NCBI GenBank assembly: GCA_027452165.1
Contig: DAIDGX010000003.1
Coordinates: forward strand, 124,001 to 188,000
Source of the DNA: Vulcanimicrobiota bacterium
GTDB lineage: Bacteria; Vulcanimicrobiota; Vulcanimicrobiia; Vulcanimicrobiales; Vulcanimicrobiaceae
DNA length: 64,000 bases
Direction: 5' to 3'
Position 1 is the stretch's first letter. Each line of letters begins with the position of its first letter. Shown in pieces: positions 25,651-33,952 of this stretch. The notes beneath the pieces were generated by a model. That model saw only the letters and a program-made list of their open reading frames with translations. It was not told where the DNA came from and made no database searches. The translations under genes were made by a program, and so were the position numbers.

Positions 25651-26156
25651 GGCCACGTCCCATGCGCGTACAACCCCTGAAGTTCCCGGTAGTGTCCGTG
25701 GTAATCGAGCCCATACCCTACGATGTACACGTCGGGAACCTCGAAACCGCGGTAAGTGATCTCAATATCGGCAATTCGGCGCGCCGGGCGATCCAGGAGC
25801 GCACAGACGGCGAGCGAGGCCGGCTCGCGCGCCCGTATCGATTTCACGATATATTGCAGCGTCATCCCGGTATCGATCGTATCCTCGACCAGGATAACGT
25901 GCCGCCCCTCAACCGATGCTGAGGTGTCCTTTTGGAAGCGGATGCCCTCATGCGTCGAAAACTTGGTGACGGCGATGAAATCGTATTCGCACGGAATCTG
26001 GATCGCTCGTGTCAGATCCGCGAGGAAGACGGCGGCGGCGTTCAACACGCCGAGGACGACCGGCACTTTGCCGGCGTAATCGTGCGAAATCTGCGTTCCG
26101 ATCTCGCGTACGCGCGTGGCGATCGCCTGGGCGCTGTAGAGCTCTTCGCCGATCAT
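25647..26156 (-). CDS. hpt: Hypoxanthine (guanine) phosphoribosyltransferase
   Basis: Salvages hypoxanthine or guanine with PRPP to IMP or GMP. The 169 residues hold the PRPP-binding motif VILVEDTIDTGMT (87-99) and the C-terminal base-binding region RGFEVPDVYIVGYGLDYHGHYREL. The start overlaps the upstream small gene by four bases (ATGA), and the stop overlaps the GH125 gene. Together with purA it points to a purine-salvage operon. Confidence 0.94.
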   Translation of the reverse strand: MIGEELYSAQAIATRVREIGTQISHDYAGKVPVVLGVLNAAAVFLADLTRAIQIPCEYDFIAVTKFSTHEGIRFQKDTSASVEGRHVILVEDTIDTGMTLQYIVKSIRAREPASLAVCALLDRPARRIADIEITYRGFEVPDVYIVGYGLDYHGHYRELQGLYAHGTWP

Positions 26157-26482
26157 GCGGCGTCCGCCAAACGTCCGAACAAACGCTCGGCGTCGCGACG
26201 GGTGAGCAACTTCACGCGCACGTTCGGATGGTGGCGGTGCAACAGGCGGACCTTACGATTTTTGCGGGTGTTCAGTGCGGGCTTCGCGACCGTCAGTTCC
26301 ACGTAGAGGTCGAATTCGGGCAAATAGAAGTCCGGCGTAAAAAACGCGACGGGCCGGCCGCGTTCGTCCCACGCAATGGGAAACGATCGCGGTTCGTACT
26401 GCCACACGATGCGGTAGAAATCGAAGATGCGGGCGAGTGATGCTTCGCTCTCATGCGCAAACGAGACCCGTGACGTAGCCAC
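26153..26482 (-). CDS. Small hypothetical protein, possible PD-(D/E)XK nuclease fold
   Basis: About 109 residues from GTG 26482 (start uncertain; a longer frame overlaps the kinase gene). The core reads PIAWDERGRPVAFFTPDFYLPEFDLYVELT followed by KNRKVRLL and NVRVKLLTRRDAERLF. The alternation of TPDFYLP, a beta strand ending in VELT, and a basic helix resembles PD-(D/E)XK or TnsA-like nuclease cores, but the usual ExK is ELT here. It is coupled to hpt by ATGA. No function should be assumed. Confidence 0.55.
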   Translation of the reverse strand: MATSRVSFAHESEASLARIFDFYRIVWQYEPRSFPIAWDERGRPVAFFTPDFYLPEFDLYVELTVAKPALNTRKNRKVRLLHRHHPNVRVKLLTRRDAERLFGRLADAA

Positions 26483-26492
26483 GGGCTCCAAT

Positions 26493-27647
26493 CTACGACG
26501 AGAGCGCCGTCGATTCCGCCCGCGCCGACGGAAGTCGCAGCGTAAATCGCGCGCCTCCGAGGGGTGAGGAGCCGGCGCAGACGGTGCCGGACGCGCGTTC
26601 GACGATCGAGCGCACGATCGCAAGGCCAATCCCCGCGCCACGAACGGCTGCCGTGCCGCTGCCGCGTACGCGATGCGCAAAGATACGCTCGCGTTCGGCG
26701 AGCGGAATGCCCGGCCCATCGTCATCGACGTCGATGTATGCAAACGGGTCCTGGCGTCTCACGGTCAGTTGCACGCGACCGCCCGGTGCGCCATACTTCA
26801 CCGCGTTCTCGAGGAGGTTCAAGAGCGCGTGCAGACACGCATCGGGATCGATCCGTGCGCGTACGGATCGGCCCGCCGGCGCAACGACGCTGATAGACGC
26901 CTCGTGCGCGATCGGAGCGATCGCGTCGGCCGCGGCACGTGCGACGGCGCAGAGATCGGCCTCACGCGTCTCGTGTGCATACCCCACGTCGAGCAGCGAA
27001 AAATCGAGCATGCCATCAACCAAGCGTTCGAGCCGCAGCGCCTGCGTGCGAACCACCTCGAGAAAGCGCCGGGCTGCCGGCGCGGCGACGTCACCGTCGA
27101 GCACGGTCTCCACATAGCCGCGAATCGACGTGAGGGGCGTGCGCAGTTCGTGACCGAGCGTTGCCAAGAATTCGTACCGCTCGCGCTCGCGTGCGCCGCG
27201 TTCGAGCGCTCGTTGTACCACGTCGTCGTTGCGCTCCAGATCGTGCGCGGAGAGCAGCGGACACCATCCGGCCTCCATGCGTCTCCCGGTCGCGTTCGCG
27301 ACCGCGGCGGTGATGCGTTCGAGCATGCGTCGCGCATCGAGCGCTTGCGCGAACGCGCCTTCGCGCGCCGGCGCCAGCATCGCGATGGCAAACCACTCGC
27401 TGCCCGCATCATGGGCGAGGAGGTCTCCCTCGCGCATGATCCGTGCCGCAGCAGCTTCGATCGCCTGGCTCGTACACCGTTCGAGACGGCGCGCGGCGGG
27501 CCGTCCTTCGCGCCATGCCCGTTGTGCGAATTCCGGCAGACGAAAGACGAGCAGCGGGATACTGCACGGAGCGGTGTCACCGCGGGCGGCGAATGCGGCC
27601 CTGACCGCGGCGTCGAGCGCAGCGCAGGTTACCATCGCGCCCATCAT
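26493..27647 (-). CDS. Soluble sensor histidine kinase with degenerate GGDEF-like N-terminus
   Basis: A 384-residue kinase without membrane helices. The HisKA box GHELRTPLTS places the phospho-acceptor at H166; the ATPase domain has LLNLLENAVKYG, DDDGPGIP and GAGIGLAIVRSIVERASGT. The N-terminal 130 residues contain DLLAHDAGSEWFAIAML (81-86 AGSEWF in the position of GGDEF), suggesting a decayed diguanylate-cyclase fold used as a sensor. It overlaps the response regulator by four bases (ATGA), so the pair is co-translated. The signal is unknown. Confidence 0.9.
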   Translation of the reverse strand: MMGAMVTCAALDAAVRAAFAARGDTAPCSIPLLVFRLPEFAQRAWREGRPAARRLERCTSQAIEAAAARIMREGDLLAHDAGSEWFAIAMLAPAREGAFAQALDARRMLERITAAVANATGRRMEAGWCPLLSAHDLERNDDVVQRALERGARERERYEFLATLGHELRTPLTSIRGYVETVLDGDVAAPAARRFLEVVRTQALRLERLVDGMLDFSLLDVGYAHETREADLCAVARAAADAIAPIAHEASISVVAPAGRSVRARIDPDACLHALLNLLENAVKYGAPGGRVQLTVRRQDPFAYIDVDDDGPGIPLAERERIFAHRVRGSGTAAVRGAGIGLAIVRSIVERASGTVCAGSSPLGGARFTLRLPSARAESTALSS

Positions 27648-28330
27648 GCACGCGCGAATTTATAGCCGTATCCGTGCACCGTCTGCACGACCGGTGCGAG
27701 GTGCCCCTCTTCTTCGATTTTCAGGCGCAGGCGCCGGATGTGCACGTCCACCGTACGCGGATCGCCGTCGTAATCGAAACCCCACACACGTTCGAGTAAG
27801 CGCTCGCGCGAGAGCGCGATCCCGGCGTTATGGGCAAGTTCGAGCAAGAGCGAAAACTCTCGTGGTTTCAGGTGTAGATCGACGCCGTCCACTCGCACCT
27901 CACGCGCCGCTTCGTCGATCTCGAGTCGTCCGAAGGCTAGGAGTGACGGAGTCTCGACGGTGCGCCCGGAGCGACGCAAAACGGCGCGAACCCGCGCGAC
28001 GAGTTCACGCGGCGAGAACGGCTTGCAGACGTAGTCATCGACCCCGAGTTCGAATCCTACGACGCGGTCTATCTCGTCGCTTCGGGCCGTCAGCACGACG
28101 ATCGGCAGGGGCCGCTGCTCGCGTCGCAGGGCGCGCGCAACGTCGTACCCGTCAACACCGGGGAGACCGATATCGAGGATCAGCAAATCTGCGCCCCGCC
28201 GCGCATGGCGCAACGCCGCATGACCATCAACGGCAGGCACGACGGTAAATCCATCGCGTTCCAGATGGTGCAGGAGCAATTCGCGAATGGCCGCGTCGTC
28301 TTCGGCAACGACGATGATCGGTGAGCCCAT
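27644..28330 (-). CDS. OmpR/PhoB-type DNA-binding response regulator
   Basis: A 228-residue regulator: receiver domain with EDD at 10-12, phospho-acceptor D53 (LLILDIGLPGVDGYDV), the switch T in VVLTARSD and the Lys in CKPFSPREL; then a winged-helix domain with LKPREFSLLLELAHNAG and VDVHIRRLRLKIE ending VHGYGYKFA. I used ATG 28330, since a longer frame upstream overlaps recX. It is the partner of the adjacent kinase. Target genes are not evident. Confidence 0.94.
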   Translation of the reverse strand: MGSPIIVVAEDDAAIRELLLHHLERDGFTVVPAVDGHAALRHARRGADLLILDIGLPGVDGYDVARALRREQRPLPIVVLTARSDEIDRVVGFELGVDDYVCKPFSPRELVARVRAVLRRSGRTVETPSLLAFGRLEIDEAAREVRVDGVDLHLKPREFSLLLELAHNAGIALSRERLLERVWGFDYDGDPRTVDVHIRRLRLKIEEEGHLAPVVQTVHGYGYKFARA

Positions 28331-28373
28331 ATCGCCGAAGGTGCCCGGGCATCGCCCATCCGCGCCATCGGCC

Positions 28374-28847
28374 TCAGGTATCGGGCAGCATCTCCCCGCC
28401 CGCAAGCGGACCGAAACGCGACGCATGCTCCCGCAGCGTCGCATAGACCAGTGACGCCGGAAATCCCAAGCGCTCGAGCCCGCGCGCCGCCGACGGGTAC
28501 GAAAGCGTCGGGGTTTTGCGTACCAGCGCGTCAAGCGCCCGCGCCGCACGGGCGCGCTCGTCCTCTTCGAGCTCGACCACTGCCATACGCGCCGCGTCAC
28601 GGTCGATCCCTTTACGAACAAGCTGGCCGACCAAACGCATGTTGCCGATCGCCTTGCGTTGACGTTCGACGTAGAGCCTCGCATAGAGACGGTCGTCGAG
28701 AAATCCATCAGCCCGGCAACGAACGACGACACCACGAATGGTGTCGTCGTCATAACCGCGGCGTTCCAGTCGCGTCCAGAGTTGCGCCTCGGTGAGACGC
28801 TGCCGGGCGAGCAACGCGAGCGCCTGTGCGTACGCGTTCTTCGCCAT
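28374..28847 (-). CDS. recX: Regulatory protein RecX
   Basis: A 157-residue, all-helical protein with three RecX-like repeats, including [58 protein letters not shown] and a third degenerate repeat near [13 protein letters not shown]. RecX modulates RecA filaments. It begins five bases after the recA stop, the usual arrangement. Confidence 0.93.
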   Translation of the reverse strand: MAKNAYAQALALLARQRLTEAQLWTRLERRGYDDDTIRGVVVRCRADGFLDDRLYARLYVERQRKAIGNMRLVGQLVRKGIDRDAARMAVVELEEDERARAARALDALVRKTPTLSYPSAARGLERLGFPASLVYATLREHASRFGPLAGGEMLPDT

Positions 28848-28852
28848 CGCTC

Positions 28853-29908
28853 CTACTCTACGCCCTCACCGCGTGCAACCACGGCGGCTTGCGCGTGGCC
28901 ATTGCGTGAAACGCTCTGCGCGAGAGCTTCGCGAATCTTGGCTTCGATCTCCAGCGCGACGTCGCCATGCTCTTCGAGGAACGATTTCGCGTTCTCGCGT
29001 CCTTGCCCGATCCGCTGCTCGCCATACGTGTACCACGATCCGCTCTTACCGACGATGTTTTGCTCGAGCGCAACGTCGAGGATCGAGCCCATCTTCGAGA
29101 TTCCGTGGCCATACGTAATATCGAATTCCGCCTGACGAAACGGCGGAGCAACCTTATTTTTGACCACCTTCACGCGGGTGCGGGAGCCTACCACGTCTTG
29201 ACCGACTTTGATCTGTTCGAGCTTGCGCACGTCCAGGCGAACCGAGGCGTAGAACTTGAGCGCGCGTCCGCCTGAGGTCGTCTCGGGGTTGCCGAACATT
29301 ACGCCGACCTTCTCGCGTAGCTGGTTGATGAAGATCATCACGGCTTTGCTGCGCGAGATTGCAGCGGTCAGTTTACGCAGCGCTTGCGACATCAACCGCG
29401 CTTGCAAGCCGACGTGCGCGTCACCCATGTCGCCTTCGAGTTCGGCTTTGGTCACGAGCGCCGCGACCGAGTCCACCACAATCACGTCCACCGCGTTGCT
29501 ACGCGTGAGCATTTCGGCGATCTCAAGCGCCTGTTCGCCCGTATCGGGTTGCGATACAAGAAGACTGTCGAGATCGACACCGAGTGCCGCGGCATAGTTC
29601 GGGTCGAGCGCGTGCTCGACGTCGACGAACGCCGCTGTCCCTCCGCCCTTTTGTGCTTCGGCAATCGCATGGAGCGCAAGCGTCGTCTTACCGCTCGACT
29701 CCGGTCCGTAGATTTCGACGATGCGTCCGCGAGGAAGTCCGCCGACCCCCAATGCCAGATCGAGAGCGATCGATCCCGTCGGCACGACGTCGAAGGCCAT
29801 CTTCTCTTGAAAATCGCCCATACGCATGATCGAGCCTTTGCCGAATTGGCGCTCGATCTGGGCGAGGGCGTTGCTCAGGGCGACTTGCCGTTCGTCTTGC
29901 GATGCCAT
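28853..29908 (-). CDS. recA: Recombinase RecA
   Basis: Homologous recombination and SOS co-protease. The 351 residues include [22 protein letters not shown], the Walker A GPESSGKT (68-75), [35 protein letters not shown] and the L2 loop region [18 protein letters not shown] chose ATG 29908 because a GAGGAGAG ribosome site lies upstream; an earlier ATG would add 20 residues atypical of RecA. I saw no convincing LexA box in the 100 bases upstream. Confidence 0.98.
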   Translation of the reverse strand: MASQDERQVALSNALAQIERQFGKGSIMRMGDFQEKMAFDVVPTGSIALDLALGVGGLPRGRIVEIYGPESSGKTTLALHAIAEAQKGGGTAAFVDVEHALDPNYAAALGVDLDSLLVSQPDTGEQALEIAEMLTRSNAVDVIVVDSVAALVTKAELEGDMGDAHVGLQARLMSQALRKLTAAISRSKAVMIFINQLREKVGVMFGNPETTSGGRALKFYASVRLDVRKLEQIKVGQDVVGSRTRVKVVKNKVAPPFRQAEFDITYGHGISKMGSILDVALEQNIVGKSGSWYTYGEQRIGQGRENAKSFLEEHGDVALEIEAKIREALAQSVSRNGHAQAAVVARGEGVE

Positions 29909-30008
29909 AGTCGTCTTCTCTCCTCGTAGCTGCTTCGCGGTTCTCGGTTGCTCTATCACGGTATTCACTCAACGGACTTTCGCATACAAGGATGCCAGCA
30001 GGGTGGCA

Positions 30009-30938
30009 TCACGTTCGGACGGTATCGGGCGCGTCATCGAAGAGCGCGCGCGTAAATTCGGAAGCGTCGAATGGACGCAGCGCATCGGCGCTCTCGCCGA
30101 GCCCCACGAATTTGATCGGGATCTCGAGCGCATCGACGATCGCTACGAGCACGCCGCCCTTGGCGGTGGAGTCGAGTTTGGTAACCACAACGCCCGTCAG
30201 GTCCGTCGCATCGTTGAAGAGCTTCGCCTGAGAAATGGCGTTCTGTCCGGTGGTACCGTCAACCACGAGCAGCGTCTCCGCCGGCGGTGCGCCGAGCTCA
30301 CGCTCGATGACGCGGCGAATCTTTTTGAGCTCCTCCATCAAATTCGTCTTGGTCTGCAAGCGCCCAGCCGTGTCGATGAGCACGACATCCACGCCTCGCG
30401 CCATGCCTGCCTTGACGCCGTCGAACACGACCGAGGCCGGATCGGCGCCCTCGGCGCCGCGCACGATCTCGCTGCCGCTACGCTCGGCCCAAATCGCGAG
30501 CTGCTCGGCCGCCGCCGCGCGAAACGTGTCGCCCGCCACGAGCAGCACCCGCTTGCCCTCACCGCGCAGCCGGGTCGCGAGCTTGCCGATCGTCGTCGTC
30601 TTTCCACTTCCGTTGACGCCGACCACGAGGAGCACGGCCGGGCGCGTCCCGATCCGCAGTTCCGGGTGCGGCAAGGTCAAGAAGCGTTCGACATCGCTAT
30701 GGAAGCGCGCGACGGGCTGATCGGTCGTCTTCCAGCCCTCCTGCTTGGCCACGGTCTGCAGGCCCTCGACGATCTTCGTCGTCGTCGGAACGCCGAAATC
30801 TCCAAGGATCAGCGTCTCCTCCAGCTCGTCCCAGAACTCCGGCGTCAACGGCGCCTTGCTGCGACCGAGATGCTGAACCGCGGCGAACGTGTCGCGCGCC
30901 TTGCCGAGGGATGCTCGAAGCCGTTGAAACCAACTCAC
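30009..30938 (-). CDS. ftsY: Signal recognition particle receptor FtsY
   Basis: GTPase that docks SRP-ribosome complexes at the membrane. The 309 residues (GTG start) have the N domain, then GVNGSGKT (107-114, G1), DTFRAAAAEQL, DTAGRLQTKTNLMEEL and TKLDSTAKGG. It lacks the long acidic A domain of E. coli FtsY, as in many bacteria. It lies upstream of recA with a 100-base gap. Confidence 0.97.
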   Translation of the reverse strand: MSWFQRLRASLGKARDTFAAVQHLGRSKAPLTPEFWDELEETLILGDFGVPTTTKIVEGLQTVAKQEGWKTTDQPVARFHSDVERFLTLPHPELRIGTRPAVLLVVGVNGSGKTTTIGKLATRLRGEGKRVLLVAGDTFRAAAAEQLAIWAERSGSEIVRGAEGADPASVVFDGVKAGMARGVDVVLIDTAGRLQTKTNLMEELKKIRRVIERELGAPPAETLLVVDGTTGQNAISQAKLFNDATDLTGVVVTKLDSTAKGGVLVAIVDALEIPIKFVGLGESADALRPFDASEFTRALFDDAPDTVRT

Positions 30939-30984
30939 GGGTGAGCATCTTCGCGGCGCCTAATCGAACTCCTGTTCGATACTT

Positions 30985-31488
30985 TCAGGCGATCGGCTCC
31001 AACCCGGCAAGGGCACTGGCCCGGATGCGCACCGGTTGCGGCGCCCCGCCATCGACCCGCACGGGGTACTCGAAGGTGACGTCCTCGCACCCGATATGCG
31101 GACGCATCAGGTCGGCCAGGCGCCCCTCGACAAAGACGCGCCGCCCGGATCCAAACGGCGACATACCCGCAACGAAGTGCAGTTCGAAGACCGCCGACGA
31201 TGGAACGAAGGTAGTCACCCCACGTCCAAAGCACTCGCGGGTCGCAAGCGAAAGCGCGTCGGCGAGGCCCGTAAACTCATCGTCGTCCACACGCGCACCT
31301 ACTTCGTCGTAGCAGTGCTCTCGATCGATCGCATAACGCACCGGGCCCGCCCCGTACAAGAACTCGACGCGAAACCTCCGTGCGCCGAGCGTGACGAGCA
31401 ACTCACCGCCGAGCGGCGTGCGTCGCCGCTCGACGATGCGATCGTCGCCGCCGCGCATCGTGCGCGACCACCAGAGGCGCCGCCACAT
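30985..31488 (-). CDS. Hypothetical protein
   Basis: A 167-residue protein I do not recognise. The N-terminus is MWRRLWWSRTMRGGDDRIVERRR; the rest alternates short beta-like stretches (GELLVTLGARRFRVEFLYG, VFELHFVAGMSPFG) without membrane helices or cysteine motifs. It begins two bases after the FhlB-like stop, so it belongs to the same transcript as the FhlB/FliK-like pair, and ends 46 bases before ftsY. It may be a flagella-linked or unrelated accessory gene. Confidence 0.6.
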   Translation of the reverse strand: MWRRLWWSRTMRGGDDRIVERRRTPLGGELLVTLGARRFRVEFLYGAGPVRYAIDREHCYDEVGARVDDDEFTGLADALSLATRECFGRGVTTFVPSSAVFELHFVAGMSPFGSGRRVFVEGRLADLMRPHIGCEDVTFEYPVRVDGGAPQPVRIRASALAGLEPIA

Positions 31489-31490
31489 CG

Positions 31491-31793
31491 TCAGCGTCGC
31501 TCGCGGGCCGCGGCATCGACGCGGTACACGTACGCCAGCACCTCCGCGACGACCGCGTAGAGCTCGCGCGGAATGTAGTCGCTCAGGTCGAGGCGCGCCA
31601 GGGCTTCGACGAGCGCTGCATCTTCGAAGAGCGGAATGCCATGCTCGTGTGCGACTCGCAGAATCTCTTGCGCCGTCGCACCTCGTCCGACCGCAAGTAC
31701 CTGCGGCGGCTCAGGTTTGAGCGGATCGTACTGCAGCGCGGCCGCTGCAGGGCGCTTGAAGAGTGACTTACGGAAATCGAAGAATTTGCTCAC
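31491..31793 (-). CDS. FhlB-like protein (stand-alone FlhB C-terminal domain)
   Basis: A 100-residue protein (MSKFFDFRKS) whose body, AAALQYDPLKPEPPQVLAVGRGATAQEILRVAHEHGIPLFEDAALVEALARL, matches the FlhB domain after the cleavage site, with the YIPRELYAVVAEVLAYVY end. The NPTH cleavage motif itself is absent. The GTG start overlaps the upstream FliK-like stop (GTGA); another GTG is at 31808. A FliK-like plus FhlB pair of this kind exists in Bacillus (ylqG-ylqH). It may stand in for the C-terminal part of FlhB; this is inference. Confidence 0.88.
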   Translation of the reverse strand: MSKFFDFRKSLFKRPAAAALQYDPLKPEPPQVLAVGRGATAQEILRVAHEHGIPLFEDAALVEALARLDLSDYIPRELYAVVAEVLAYVYRVDAAARERR

Positions 31794-33625
31794 GCCCGCA
31801 TATCCCACGTCGATGAGCGCTCGGCGCGCGTCGCCGGAGCCTCCGACGCATCGAAATCGGCCGGAACGTTCGCGGTTTGCCCGGCGGGCGCAGCTCCCGC
31901 GTCGAGTGCAGCGACGCGATACCGCAATGCTTCCAAACGCGCGCGCAGCTCTCCGAGCGTGCCGCGGAAGCGTTCGGCAAACGTCGAGGTTTGCGTCTTT
32001 ACGTCGATGCTGACCGCGCGTCCGACCGTCTGCACGTCGATCGCGACGGTTCCAAGCGTCTTGGTATCCAACACGAACCCCAAATGAAAGTTGTCCGCGT
32101 CGAGCGCGCGTCCGTTTCCCGAGGGATCGCGCGCGATCCGCAGCTGCGTCGGCTTTCCGCCTTCGAAAAAATAGGCGGGCAGCGGGATCGTGATCGCGTT
32201 TGGATCGTTTGCTTGCGACGAGAGCACGTTCACCTGCACGGCCGTCGTTGCTACAAGCGCATCGCGCAACGCTTGAATGACGTTCGGCGATGCATCGCGG
32301 GGCGAACTCTGCGTGAGCGCAAGCAGCACCGCCTTCACGTCATGCTGGTATGCGGCCGTACGTTCAGCCACGTGCGCAGCTGCGCTCGCAGCATTCGACG
32401 CGGGCGCAAGCGCAGGCGCTTCCGGCAGGTTCACCGTCGAGGGCGCGGGGGACGCCGCAGCGGCATGCGGCCCTGCGCTCGCGCTCGCGGGCTCTTGCGG
32501 TGCCGCGAGTACCGCGCGCGCAAGCTGGACGAATTTTCCCTCGGCGCCGTCGAGCACGTGCGAGACAAACGCCGCGAGTTGCTCCGGCAACGTGGCGGGC
32601 GCGCGCAGGTCGAGCTCTCCGACAAACGAGAGCAGCGAACGCAGCGTGCCGACCCGCGAATCGGGCGCGAGCTTCGCGAGTTGCGCATCCAAGCGTTCAA
32701 ATGCGCTCGTGAGCGCCTGCGTCGCGCTCTTCACGATCCGCGCTGCCGCGAGCGTGGTCGCCGTCGCCGGTACCCGCACGCGTGCAAGCAGCGCGGCCTC
32801 CGGCGTCGATGGCGCTCGGACCGTACGCGGCGCGACCGACTCGCTTGCGGCCGCGGGACGCGCCGTCATCGGCGGCGGTGCGGCGGCGGCCGGATGTGGG
32901 GCGGCTATCGGGCGTGGGGCGGCAGCCGGGCTCGAGGCGGCCGCCGTGCGTGCGGAGGGCGTCGATGCGGCCGGCGCAGGCGCGGAGGCCGGTGCCGGGG
33001 CCGCCTTCGCAGCCGGCTGGGGCAGCGGGGTACGATTGAGCGCGATGCGCGCTTCGAGCGCACCCGCTGCGCTCGCGGGAGCCGGCGGCTCTGCGGAGGC
33101 CGGTGCTTGCGCGTTCGGCGCAGCGGTTGGCACCACCGAGGCGGCAACGAAGATCTCGCGCGGCGGAGCAAGCGAGACTTCCGGTGGGGGCGGCGCCGCG
33201 TTCGCCGGCGCCGTTGCAGGCGGTGCGGGTGCCGGCGGCGGCGCGCTGCGCAACACCGCAGTCTGCGGCGCATTTTGTGCAGGTACTTGGATGTTCGGCT
33301 GCGGCGGCGGATTGTTCGGATCGATGACGCCGAGGTTGCGCACGATGATCGCCGCGCTTGTAAAACCGGTCACCTGCAGCTGCAGCTGCTCGCCCGGATT
33401 CACGCCCGAAGGCAAGCGCGCGGCGATCGTCTGTCCGAGGACCGACAAGCGATCGCTTCCATTCTCCGGCGGCAGAACCGTCGCGGTGAGGATATCACCA
33501 ACGCTGAGTTGGGCCTGAAATGCTTGCGTCGCGGCACCGAGGTCGAGGGCCGCTTCTTCGATGGCTGCTTGCGCATTGGCAACGATCTGAGCTGCGAACG
33601 CGGCGAGCGGGTCGAGTCCGGACAT
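31790..33625 (-). CDS. FliK-like hook-length control domain protein
   Basis: A 611-residue protein. Residues 1-100 are ordered (VGDILTATVLPPENGSDRLSVLGQTIAARLPSG), followed by about 250 residues of Pro/Ala-rich low complexity, a helical region, and a C-terminal domain (IPLPAYFFEGGKPTQLRIAR, then FHLGFVLDTKTLGTVAIDVQTVGRAVSIDVKTQT) with the shape of the FliK C-terminal domain. It is coupled to the FhlB-like gene. The genuine FliK is at 11842-13473, so this is a second, divergent ruler-like protein. Confidence 0.75.
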   Translation of the reverse strand: MSGLDPLAAFAAQIVANAQAAIEEAALDLGAATQAFQAQLSVGDILTATVLPPENGSDRLSVLGQTIAARLPSGVNPGEQLQLQVTGFTSAAIIVRNLGVIDPNNPPPQPNIQVPAQNAPQTAVLRSAPPPAPAPPATAPANAAPPPPEVSLAPPREIFVAASVVPTAAPNAQAPASAEPPAPASAAGALEARIALNRTPLPQPAAKAAPAPASAPAPAASTPSARTAAASSPAAAPRPIAAPHPAAAAPPPMTARPAAASESVAPRTVRAPSTPEAALLARVRVPATATTLAAARIVKSATQALTSAFERLDAQLAKLAPDSRVGTLRSLLSFVGELDLRAPATLPEQLAAFVSHVLDGAEGKFVQLARAVLAAPQEPASASAGPHAAAASPAPSTVNLPEAPALAPASNAASAAAHVAERTAAYQHDVKAVLLALTQSSPRDASPNVIQALRDALVATTAVQVNVLSSQANDPNAITIPLPAYFFEGGKPTQLRIARDPSGNGRALDADNFHLGFVLDTKTLGTVAIDVQTVGRAVSIDVKTQTSTFAERFRGTLGELRARLEALRYRVAALDAGAAPAGQTANVPADFDASEAPATRAERSSTWDMRA

Positions 33626-33631
33626 CTTCGC

Positions 33632-33952
33632 CTACACGGTGACGTCGATGAAGTGCTCGCCGTCACCCGCAAGACCGAGCGGAGAGGCTTCGTCCGGCGC
33701 CTCGTACGTGCGGCGCCGCTCTTGCGGCGTGTAGCCGCCGCTCCCGCTCCCATCCTCGTTCGTTTGGATTACCGAACCTTCGGCGTGCGCGAGCTCCGCA
33801 ACCGATTCCTCACGCTGCTGAAGCTGTGCGACGAAGGCGGATTGAGCCGCCGCCTGCGCGGCCTGAGGGGCCGTTTGCGCGTTAGTAGCCTGGGCCGCGT
33901 TCTGCGGCGCGGCCAGGTAAGCGAGTTGCAGATCCACGGGTCGGATCGCCAT
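33632..33952 (-). CDS. Small conserved flagellar-operon hypothetical protein
   Basis: A 106-residue protein beginning MAIRPVDLQLAYLAAPQNAAQ, a short start motif seen in small proteins near flagellar genes of Bacillota. The rest is Ala/Gln-rich and then acidic with no recognisable fold. Its 5' end overlaps the fliA reading frame by 71 bases and it ends six bases before the FliK-like gene. Function unknown. Confidence 0.65.
   Translation of the reverse strand: MAIRPVDLQLAYLAAPQNAAQATNAQTAPQAAQAAAQSAFVAQLQQREESVAELAHAEGSVIQTNEDGSGSGGYTPQERRRTYEAPDEASPLGLAGDGEHFIDVTV

Noticed and set aside
29909-30008. LexA/SOS box upstream of recA
   Set aside because: Neither the CTG-N10-CAG nor the CGAAC-N4-GTTCG pattern could be found in the gap.
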